From assembly GCA_003254925.1 (NCBI GenBank), contig QANZ01011436.1:13606-77605 (forward strand): DNA of 64,000 nt, in the 5' to 3' direction. The notes beneath the pieces were generated by a model that saw only the letters and a list, made by a program, of their open reading frames with translations, was not told the origin of the DNA and made no database searches. This DNA is from Chamaecrista fasciculata (taxonomy: Eukaryota; Streptophyta; Magnoliopsida; Fabales; Fabaceae). Positions 39,901 through 50,057 of the stretch are shown here, in pieces (position 1 is the first letter of the stretch; the number at the start of each line of letters is the position of its first letter). A program made the translations under genes and the position numbers.

Positions 39901-42900
39901 AATGGGGGTTGAAAAAATAGAGGGAGGTAAGAGAAATATAAGGGCCGAATTTAGAATATTAAGAATTTAGAAGACGGAGGGAATGTAGTTTCGAAAGAAA
40001 GAGACGAAAGGAATTGAAGGCACGCGATGAGGGCTGCGCAGTCGCGTGTTGACCGACCGTTTGGCTTGAAACTGATAAGGCCGTCCGTTTGAAACGACGA
40101 TACAAGTGTCAAGTGTGTATGGAATATAAGGGATCAATTTAAAATTTATCTTTTACTTAAGGACCAGTATGAGGTTTTGGCCTAAAAACTAAGAAAAGGT
40201 TGAGAATTTTGCAATGATGGAGATCGCGTTCCTCCCACTCTCTCTGTCTTTTATTCTTTATTCTAGAAACTCCGCTCCCGTATCTTATTCATACTTAGCT
40301 GGAAAAAACTGTTTTATATGTATGTATGTATTCAATTCAAACTTTTATTTGTTTATTATTTAAGAATTTTATCAAGAGTTAGAGTTTTTAAGAGATTTTA
40401 TTTTTTATTATTGAGTTAAATTTTAATATTTCCGTATAATTTATTGAAAATATTTTTCTAAAAAAATAAAATATAACTTTGGAGATAATTTAATACTAAA
40501 AAGTAAAAATTTTCAAAGTTTTTTTTTGGACTGATTAAAAGTCTTGACTTTGACTTTTCATAATTTCTTTTTTCATTTTTCAGGGAAAATTTACATTTCA
40601 TATAAATAAATTTCATGTAAATATAGTTCTTTTTTAAAAAAAAAATTATAAAATCCATCGCTTAAGCGAATTAGGAGACTGAAATGAACATTGATAATGT
40701 ACTGAAGTTTAAAGTCTAAGGTCAATAATTAACAATATCCAATCCACATTTTTACCTATAAACTATATCCTTAATCCTCAACCTATATTCCAAGCAAAAG
40801 ATATTAAAATTTCAAATTTTCTTTTGGAAAAATGTCAACCTAAGATTATAGTGTCTTTCAAGTGTTTTAGAAAAGTATATAAAAATCGACAAGTAATTTA
40901 TTAGAATGATAAGTATTTTAATTTTGATAAAATGCAACATGCCTTTTTTAAATTAATTATTAATAAAACTCTTAGAAATATAAAATATGTTTATTAATAT
41001 AGAAAAATATACATAATTGTTGTTATATAAATAATTTGTGAGTTAAACTTTTAATGTTAAAACTTTTACAATAATACCTGATTATAAACGTGGTCGACTG
41101 ATTTTTAAGTAGGATTCATCACTTGTTGATCTGGATATATCATGAAATAAGAGTGAGAATTAAGAATTCTCAATAGAAAAATAAACAAGTTAAAAATATT
41201 TTACATGATACGTCTAATTGTATAAATTGCATAATAATAATAATAATTCAATCAAAACATAAATCTCAACCTCAAAACGCATAAATTAAATACATATTTA
41301 TTTTTTCATATGGTCATGACTTCTCTTATCGTACCATCTCATAGTTGGTAGTTTTGCTCACTCACTTTTTTCACTCACCAAAGATCATTTCTTTCGAAAT
41401 CACCTCTCCATACATAAGATCATATTTTCATAAAATCTTGACATCACTTTTTCCATCAATGATCATTTCTCCATAATTCATGGTATTAAATTTGAGATAA
41501 AATATAAAAATAAAAGTAAACTTGTATAGAAATAAAATAAAGAGATGACTTACCTATTCTCCTTAAATGCACGGTATAATTTTCTTAACTTTTTCGTTGT
41601 ATCTCTCAGACTCACATTGAATCTCTTGGCCTTCTCTCTCTCTCTCTCTTTCTCTTTTAATCATAAAATCTTCAAGTTTCTCAATGCTTCCGCCACTCTC
41701 GTATGCAGGTTATATATAGAGGAAATTAGCAGATATTTTCACTCCCAGTTATCTTTTTGCCGCCACAAGATAATTGCGTAATGTAGGCTTTAATTAGTTT
41801 ACTTGATTCCTTCTTAAGCTGCTACGCGGCCTTCAATTTTTACCACACACATTGTTCTCCTTTTTTCAACTTAACCTTGTTTCTTTTCACACACATATAA
41901 TATATGATATGATGATGATATACTTATATACCTTCAAATTTTACCACACACATTGTTCTCTTTTTTCAACTTAACCTTGTTTCTTTTCACACACACATAT
42001 AATATATGATGATATACTTATATATATATATATTAACTAGTTAAATCTCGTATAAGCTTTATAAATTTCTTTTCCAACATTCTCTCATACATCTATACTA
42101 TTATATGTGTCTAAGGGATATATGTCTGAAAAATTTTTTGATAGTCACTTTTTTAAAATTATAGTATATATTTTAAAAAATTTAATTAATTAGTTTTATT
42201 TTAAAATAACAAGGGACAAAAATAATAAAAAAGTTATTAACTATTTTGTTTGTAATTCCTCAATAATTTTTAATTATTTTTTTTATTTCATATCTTAATA
42301 ATATATAAAATAGACTATAGAAGAGAAATCCAAGTTGATAGTTGAAGCACGGCATGTGCTAGAAAGGGATAATCAAGGATAGCACATGTTGATTCTATGC
42401 CATAAGTCTCTTTCTGTTTCCTTTTTCTCATGTACCTATTTGCTAATGCTATACCATTAATGCCTATTAATTATTAATGCCAACTGATTCTTTCTTCCTA
42501 AATAAAGTCTAAAATGTAGCTTCAATTTATCACAGCAAGCTGGCATTACGTGTACTTGTGTACTCTCTCTTTCTCTCAAGTTCTTTTTTTTTTCTACAAA
42601 TGTATTACAAGAGACTAACTTCTATTTCCAGACTCAATTCTAATTTGATCTCTCTATAGTTATATACTTGAATGAGTTCAGAAAAGGCAGTGACAGAGCA
42701 AAACTCCCTTTAATGAATCAATTTACTCGCTTTCAAACTCCAAATCTACAAAATAAAACTTGTGACTTGTGAGAGTAGCTAAGGTAAATTTTGGACTTTT
42801 AGACACCTAGCAGTAAATTAAATAATATTTCAATAAACTGAGTTGTCTTTTTTATTATTATTATTACTATGATTTGGATTTTGGAACAAAGTTTTTTTTT

Positions 42901-43137
42901 TTTGCGTCTTAATATATCAACTAATGAACATTTATCAACTACTACATGTAGTTGGCCAAAAAAAAAAAAAAATCAACTACTACATGTATGTCTATCACTG
43001 TTGATTTTTCTTTCTTTCTTTCTTTTCCCTTTAGATCGATCAATGAGCAAAGAACACCTTTGTAGTCTCAGCCAAACAAATTCTGCAATAAGGTGATGAT
43101 CAAGATTCAAGAACGGCCTGCCATTACTGAATTGGTG
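39901..43137. other. Long AT-rich intergenic region
   Basis: The first few hundred bases should be the KCS promoter (minus strand) and the last few the HBP5 3' UTR. Between them I see AT-rich DNA, a tandem duplication (41830-42024), and CT runs near 41633-41650. No coding frame is convincing. Confidence 0.45.
41830..42024. repeat. About 100-bp tandem duplication
   Basis: The units start CCTTCAATTTTTACCACAC (41830) and CCTTCAAATTTTACCACAC (41931) and run through ATTGTTCTC, TTAACCTTGTTTCTTTTC and an ATATGATGATATACTTATAT end. The second is a few bases shorter. Confidence 0.85.
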
Positions 43138-46066
43138 CTAGTCCAGTGAGAACTCTTCAAGCCAAATAAGTACTTCATTCCTCTTCAATCATAAACCACA
43201 AAGCAAATGAACCCATGGTCAGTGTTTAAGATGATATATAGTATGCCAATAAATAGAGCGAGAAATAGATATATATATATATATATCTAAAATAGTTTAT
43301 TAACATTCTTAATGAGCGTAAGACCAATAAATATATATTTTTCACAAAACAGGTTGTATTATATTACCTATATTAAAACCAAATATCATATAAATGTATA
43401 TAATTAGAATGAACAGAAAAACATTCCAAAATCCAAATGATAAAAAACTCAAAGGGGTAGAACGCAAAATCTAAGGGAAACTAAGCATAAAGCAGAGTGT
43501 ATGTTATAGAACACTGCACTAGACAAGCAGGAAGGGCGAAAAAAGCGGATTAGAAGTTGAAACAAACCAGAAGACCTAAGCTTCCCAAGCATAAATGAAG
43601 CAAAATCTGCAAAAACTCAAATTGAGTGGGCAAATGCAGAGTGCACAAAACAGAAAGGAATGCCTTTTCGCTGTTGGGATTTTGCATCCCTTCAGCACAA
43701 AGCTAGAATGCATCATTCAAGACCTTCTAGGATCGCTTATGATCATGCAACATCAAAATCACACAATTTCACAATCACAATCATGATCCTAGTGCAATGC
43801 TCACAGCCTTCAATTTTCCATGAACTCTGGCTGGATTTTGGGGCACAAGATTGCGAAACTTAATAATAAGGTCAGGATTTTATCAAACTTGCAGCTGTAT
43901 CTTCTGCAATTACAACTACCAAAGCTCCAAGTAAATGATTAGCCGATTATATCATGTTAAAACCAGTGTTTTCTTATTTGTTTATTTTGTTTTAATTTTA
44001 TGTTTTGATCCCATTTAGTATTTTCCAATTTCCAATCATCCATAAAAAAACACAGAATAGGTGTCTAGTTTGTGAATTTAGTAGCGCAATCACTGTGATA
44101 GCAATAAAACAAAGGCACTAGTTGACAGCCCATCAGTCACATACTCAAGGAGGCTATGAACTTCGAAGCATACCATTATAAAGCTCTGCGTTCGACCTGG
44201 ATCATTGTAACGTGCAAGCAAACAACCCATCTTCGGTTTAAGACCATCTCTAATGATATTAGAGCGGAGCTCTTTCTCCTTTTCACGAACAATCTCCTCT
44301 GTGGGCTTTCCACTAAACTTTAGAACTGCTGCAATGCCTCCTTCCGCTTTTCTCAAGTTGATTGCTTCTTGATTAGGATTTGGTAAGCTGGTCAAAGATG
44401 AATATTAACTTCAAAATCTTAAATTGCAATAAAGTTATATGCTTTTTCCCTCAGGACATGTACCTATTAATTTCTTTATCTGATGGAAGAACAATTTGGA
44501 TTGACACTTTGGACAATTCAGCATCCATGGCTTGAGTGAAGACGGGAGTAGTCATAGGTATCTTCTCTGACGTAGAATTTTTTCCAAATATATATCTGAA
44601 GAAAGAGTCAGCAATGCTTATAATACATCTTATCGTCAAGAACAAATAACCATGACATTTGAAATAAAGAAACTAACCCAGCAACATTATTAAAGCCAGT
44701 AGACCCAGATAGCTTGTCTCCATTTGTTTCTACTACTATGAATTGGGCATACTGTCTAACCTGTTACATTGTAAGAACAAATAAATAAATAAATAAATAG
44801 CTTGAATTTTCAGCATGATACAGTTACCATACAAATTTGATCCATTACTGAGACGAATGAGATTTCTTCTATGTGTTGCCATTTTACTCGCTTGGAGGTG
44901 TTAACTTTAGGTTTTTGTGGAATGATGAGCAGTGTGGTGCATTGTTGCGTAAGTGGCAACAACAGGAGTTTTAATATTTTCCTTTCCATAAGGTTAAATA
45001 TCATCAGTGACATCCTTTTAAGATGTAAGGACAAAGCATATTAATAGTTATTATATGCAAAGGAATACATAAGAATGAATGAATAAAATAAAAATTCATG
45101 AAGGACAAAATACCTCATAATTTGCTGTCCTTTTCAATATCTGATATTTGGGTGATTCCAACTCTGGAGTCTTATAAATCCGCAACTGTAGTATGTCCAA
45201 ATTATATAGTTAGAATGGATTTTCAGAAGACTACAGGAGAGTATGAATGTCCAAGACCTACCTGCTTGATTACGTCCAACAATCCTTCAAAAGAAAAATA
45301 GTCATTTTTCTGTATTGAATCCCAGAAGTCCTAGAAAATTGAAAGAACAATTGTTACCAACATTGAAGTCGTAGTATATCCAAAATCTCAACAAATGATT
45401 ATTTCACTTCTTGAAACCTACCACATGGCTGCAGAACTTGCCATTTTCTGGGTTAATTCCCATCACAGAAGTTCCCGTGAAAACCAATTCCGGTTTCCAT
45501 GGAAGAATCACAAATTTCATAACCATAGTCCATCTTGTAGTTATCTCATATGGTCCTGTCTATATCAATTCAATCAGTCCAAGATGAACACAGTATACAA
45601 AGCCATTAAACAATACGCAGAAGAAAAGTGAAAGAGCTTCGATATTGATAAAAAACCAGACCTGTTTAACCCAATGCAGCTGAAATTGAGGCGTAAAGAG
45701 ATTCTTCAAGAGGGCGATGTTAAAGAGATACCCACTTAAGGAATCGTGCTTGGTAATGGGGTCACGGAAGATGACGCGTTCATCGTAAGCCGTCCGATCA
45801 ATGCCCTGATCGTCGAAGAGATGAGGAAGGTCATCATATAGAAACCCTACAAGTTGCTGAACATCAACCTTTGATTTGGGTGGACTCTGGTCCACTAAGC
45901 TAAGTTGAATAGACCATTTGTGGGTGTTGTTGATGTTAGCTTTGAGAGGAGAAGGAGGGAGAGAGTGTGGCCGGAAAGATACGGTGGGCTTGGGCTGCCG
46001 GAAACTGACGCAGACGACGGCGGGAAGAGGGCGAGACGAATGGAGGCGGAGAAGGGGAGTGGCCAT
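43138..46066 (-). CDS. HBP5: Plastid DUF2358-SOUL heme-binding protein (HBP5-like)
   Basis: Eight exons on the minus strand: 46066-45662, 45559-45422, 45330-45262, 45185-45114, 44760-44678, 44595-44464, 44387-44174 and 43182-43138, giving 385 residues (Arabidopsis HBP5 about 378). All junctions keep frame. The N-terminus is rich in Ser, Pro and Arg with few acids, like a plastid transit peptide. A DUF2358 domain follows (about 65-185), then a SOUL heme-binding domain (about 200-385). The last exon is only 45 nt, ends R-N-E-V-L-I-W-L-E-E-F-S-L-D, and lies 991 nt from exon 7. Without it the frame would run on into the intron and stop at 44090. SOUL proteins bind heme or tetrapyrroles; HBP5 is reported in chloroplasts and linked to heme handling. 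The substrate here is inferred from family only. Confidence 0.9.
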
Positions 46067-46784
46067 AGTGAAGTGAGGAGGTTACAAATTGGAAGTTCGT
46101 TCATTTTCTTGGTCTGTCTTTGTTGGGTTTGCGTGCGTGAATTTTAGCCACAGAAATGGTGATTGGTGGAAGGAAGAAGAAGGGAGGGAAGAGACAAAAT
46201 AGCCAAAGAGAGAAAGGGTGACTTGTGAGAAATTATTTTTTCAGGATGAATTTTTTTCAGTCATAAAATTTCCAGAGTATTTTCATTTTATTTTTAATAT
46301 TATAATAAACACAGTTAATTATTTTTTTGGTAACAATATTTTTTATAATGATTAATAAATTGAAAAAATAGTGAATAAGCCCCAAACAACCAAGACTACA
46401 TAGTAGGGAGTAGGCCCCGTCAACGTGACCCACCATGACTAGATCTAGTTCTAACAATCATGATAATCGTCTTCTGCCGGGAGATGTATTGACGCGTGCT
46501 AACCGCCTCGTTTCTCAGCCTCCAAATCACATTCATGCATAAAAACACAATAAATCATGCAATAGAAAAACCTATTCGGGTCTCTTTTTTTTTTTTAGTA
46601 ATAAACACGTCTAATTTAAGTTAACTTTAAGTTTTTTCTAAAAAAAGAACTTTTCAAAAAAAAAATTTAAGTTTAAATGTTGGTTATAAATGTGATATTA
46701 AAATAATTAAAGTTCTATTCTCTCCTGGTCCTTGAAAACAATATTGTGCAAAAAATAAAAAATATAGCTTTATTAAAAAAAAAA
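46067..46784. promoter_or_regulatory. HBP5 upstream region
   Basis: This covers the HBP5 leader and promoter on the minus strand. GA-rich blocks occur at about 46170-46225. No core element is clear. Confidence 0.35.
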
Positions 46785-46952
46785 GAGGATGGATCCCCTG
46801 TGTGAGTCTCCACTGCAGGGTCCTAAAGTGTGAGAGAAGAGAAGATGAATTAAGTGAAACACATGGTTTCATTTTTGCATTTTCATCATTTTCTCTCTCC
46901 TCTTCTCTCACACTTTAGGATCCTGTAGTGGGTTTGCAGGAGATCCAAGCTC
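46785..46952. mobile_element. Hairpin MITE
   Basis: The arms are inverted: GAGGATGGATCCCCTG and, on the minus strand, GAGCTTGGATCTCCTG at the ends. They continue into a strong stem where CCTAAAGTGTGAGAGAAGAG (46822-46841) pairs with its complement at about 46901-46922. TTAAAAAA occurs on both flanks. A transcript through it would form a long hairpin. Confidence 0.65.
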
Positions 46953-46960
46953 TTAAAAAA

Positions 46961-47388
46961 GTGGTAAATTAGACTTTGGTGCCATGTGATTTGGTCATAT
47001 TTCACTTTGGTACCCCGTGGTTTAAAAAATGACACTTTGGTACCCTGTGGTATTTTTCATTAACACTTTGGTACCATTTGAAACTATTTTGTAATTTTAA
47101 CCATAATAAATCTTGCAAAAATTACATATTGACCTCAAATTTTTTTTAAGCTTTCATTTTAGTCCCTAAATAATATATACCCAGGGATGTATTTGTAATT
47201 TTCTTAAAATATTGGGGGTCAATATGTAATTTTTGCAAAACCTGTTATGATTAAAATTACAAAATAGCTCCAAAAGGTACCAAAGTGTTAATGAAGAATA
47301 CCACATGGTACCAAAGTGTTATTTTTTAAACCACAGGGTACCAAAGTGAAATATGACCAAACCACAAGGTACCAAAGTGTAATTTACC
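46961..47388. mobile_element. Mutator-like foldback element with exact 9-bp TSD
   Basis: The arms of about 190 bp are inverted copies built from repeated ACTTTGGTACC units. CTTAAAAAA lies directly outside both ends (46952-46960 and 47389-47397). The left end reads GTGGTAAATTA and the right end GGTAAATTACAC on the minus strand, so the left end may have 2 extra bases. No coding content. Confidence 0.75.
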
Positions 47389-47397
47389 CTTAAAAAA

Positions 47398-48914
47398 ATA
47401 TATATATTTTGTGTTATTATTTACTGTAAAAAAAAAAGGTTAAACTACGAGTTTTAAAAATAAAATAAATATTAAGTATAATTTAGCCAAACTTCATTGT
47501 ATACTAATGTAACTATTAGTGTTAAGTGGATTCGGCTAATCTGTTATAAGTTAAAAGTTAAAACCAATCCAAACTACTTATTTAAAGTCCGTTTGAATAA
47601 GCTTATGAAAAAAAAAACTTTAATTATCAAACTTTTTTTTAAAAGATCTGTTGAGTGAAGCATTGGTATTTTTAATTATCAAAGTTGTTTGGATATATTT
47701 TACAAAAAAAAAGTTGTTTGGATATAAAATGATAAAAGTACTTTTAATTAATAAAATGAACCAAAAGAATAGTTTTTACAACTGCTTTAAGTGAAAGTTA
47801 CAAAATTAAATTTCTTAAAAAAGATATATTTTAACTCCTTTTTTTTTTGTAACTTCTCATTTTTCTTAAAAATTTACCCAAACAAAATTTTATGTTTATA
47901 AAATGTTTTTTTTTTAATTAAAAAAAGTACTTTTTGAATAAAAAAAAGCCTCTCCAAACATCATTTTAGTTGGTTTAATCTAAACATTTTTAACTTATCA
48001 ATGAATGGGTTGGACTACAAGTTTTATTGTTTTTGAACGTGTCAAATTTGTTCTTGGGTCGAAATTTTTAATGAATATTATTTCATAAAAAAATAAAATG
48101 GATTAGTTCACCAATCCAACCGATGATAATTTAGTTTTAAGTTGTTTTGGGTTGATTTAATTTTTTTTTCTCAACTTAACTTCTCCTTCTGTCTGGCCAA
48201 AAAAAAAAAAAAATACTTGTCCTGCCTAAACATTCTATAGAATATAATTTATTTTTGGACATATTCTATTAAAATTTTAGTTTAAAAAAGGATTATTCAG
48301 GCCAAAAAAATATATATATATTACATTTTTATTATAGTATTAATCAAAATTTTGTTCATTTATTTAAAGTCATATTAACTCTTTTCTAAAAAAAGTAGAC
48401 AAATTTTCTTTTTTTACACAATCCTAATTAATTTTAGGCTTTATCAGTAGTTCACTACTACGTTGTCGTATTGAATTCACTGGCCAAAATAAAAATTAAC
48501 ATTGAATTCTCTGTCTCCATGAGCTCCAAAAATAAATAAAGACTTGTCTCCGAAAGGAAATCAGACTATGAACATGGCCTGTGTACGAATCCGAGTAGGA
48601 CCATTTCTCATCTCTGATTGGGTGGGTCCATTTATGTGACGCTCGTCCTTGACCCTCTTTCATAAATTTTGCTTCTTTCTCACAGTCGTATTCATAGTTT
48701 CATACAATACAAACATACTCCCTCTGTTCCACAAATCAACGCGCTTACATTCTCATTTTTTATTTTTCTTTTCAACTTCGTTCCTTTTCTTCATCTCTCT
48801 TCAGGATCTGCGTTTAATTTGTTCGTGTCGGTGACCTTTTCCCCTTTCTCAAAATCCGTTCTTTCAGTTTCGAAACCCACCATTAATATTCATCTTGATT
48901 CCCCAGAAAAAGAC
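47398..48914. other. Intergenic DNA and GFT1 promoter
   Basis: AT-rich to about 48500, then the probable promoter and leader of the GFT1 gene. The leader from about 48700 is CT-rich. Confidence 0.4.
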
Positions 48915-48967
48915 ATGGCCTCTTGGTAATGTTAATGTCGTTTAGTGCTGTGCGCTATTTCAATTGA
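48915..48967 (+). promoter_or_regulatory. Two overlapping short uORFs before GFT1
   Basis: ATG at 48915 opens a 4-codon frame (M-A-S-W) that stops at 48927-48929. The last A of that TAA is the first base of a second ATG (48929) that opens a 12-codon frame ending at 48965-48967. The second stop is 28 nt before the GFT1 start. If the mRNA begins upstream, as the CT-rich leader suggests, both would be read before the main frame. Confidence 0.5.
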
Positions 48968-48995
48968 TTTATCCCCCATTCTGATTTTCCCAATA

Positions 48996-50057
48996 ATGTC
49001 TTCGGTTCGATTTGATGCCGCCAAGTCTTACTACACCACAAGCAGCCTCGTTCTTGGGTATGCCCTATGTTCGAGCCTTCTCGCCATTATTAACAAATAC
49101 GCTATCACCAAGTTCAATTACCCTGGCCTTTTAACTGCATTGCAGTATCTCACTTCGGCTCTGGGAGTATGGGTTTTAGGAAAACTGGGTTTTTTACATC
49201 ATGATGCTTTCACTTTGGAAAACGCCAAAAAGTTCTTGCCTGCTGCTTTGGTTTTCTATCTTGCAATCTTCACCAATACCAATCTTCTTCGTCATGCCAA
49301 CGTGGACACCTTCATAGTGTTCAGATCCTTGACTCCTCTTCTGGTTGCTTTAGCTGACACTGCTTTCAGAAAACAGCCATGCCCATCAAAGCTCACATTT
49401 TTATCATTAGTGATCATTCTTTCAGGAGCTGTTGGGTATGTAGCCACTGATTCTGCCTTCACTCTCACTGCATATTCATGGGCTTTTGCTTATTTGGTCA
49501 TAATCACTACTGAGATGGTTTACATCAAACACATGGTCATGAATCTTGGGTTGAACACATGGGGTTTTGTGCTGTACAATAACTTGTTATCCCTCATGAT
49601 GGCTCCAATTTTCTGGTTTCTCACTGGAGAGAATTTTGAAGTTTCTGCTGCTTTGAGAGCAAATTCAGGGAATCTGTTTGATTTTGCTGCATTTTCTGCT
49701 GTGTCATTGTCATGTGTGTTTGGTTTACTCATCAGTTTCTTTGGGTTTGCGGCTAGAAAAGCTGTCTCTGCAACAGCATTCACTGTCACTGGGGTTGTTA
49801 ACAAGTTTCTTACTGTGGCCATCAATGTGCTTATTTGGGATAAGCATGCTAGCCCATTTGGCTTGGTTTGTCTACTTTTTACCATAGTAGGAGGAATTCT
49901 TTATCAACAGTCAGTCACTGGATCTGGAAATGCTCCTGCACAACGTGAAGCTCTTGTGTCTAAGCAGTTGGATATCACAAATGATGGCGAAGATGGCCGT
50001 GATTTGGAGGTTGGAAGTCAAGGAAAAGGCTCATCTGGTAAACTTGCTTCTATATAA
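48996..50057 (+). CDS. GFT1: Golgi GDP-fucose transporter (GFT1/GONST4-like)
   Basis: An intronless frame of 353 residues (Arabidopsis GFT1 about 341). It has about ten hydrophobic helices of the nucleotide-sugar transporter / DMT fold. The G-x-x-N-K motif used for the GDP part of the ligand appears in T-V-T-G-V-V-N-K-F. The C-terminus has the acidic linker and the final G-K-L-A-S that I recall for GFT1. It should carry GDP-L-fucose from cytosol into the Golgi lumen in exchange for GMP, supplying fucose for xyloglucan, pectin and N-glycans. The frame extends upstream to a GTG at 48945, but the first ATG is at 48996 and starts the conserved M-S-S sequence. Confidence 0.94.
   Translation: MSSVRFDAAKSYYTTSSLVLGYALCSSLLAIINKYAITKFNYPGLLTALQYLTSALGVWVLGKLGFLHHDAFTLENAKKFLPAALVFYLAIFTNTNLLRHANVDTFIVFRSLTPLLVALADTAFRKQPCPSKLTFLSLVIILSGAVGYVATDSAFTLTAYSWAFAYLVIITTEMVYIKHMVMNLGLNTWGFVLYNNLLSLMMAPIFWFLTGENFEVSAALRANSGNLFDFAAFSAVSLSCVFGLLISFFGFAARKAVSATAFTVTGVVNKFLTVAINVLIWDKHASPFGLVCLLFTIVGGILYQQSVTGSGNAPAQREALVSKQLDITNDGEDGRDLEVGSQGKGSSGKLASI

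Noticed and set aside
44090-44173. Read-through C-terminus of HBP5 ending at 44090.
   Set aside because: A GT donor at 44173 and the conserved last exon at 43138-43182 give the expected SOUL end.
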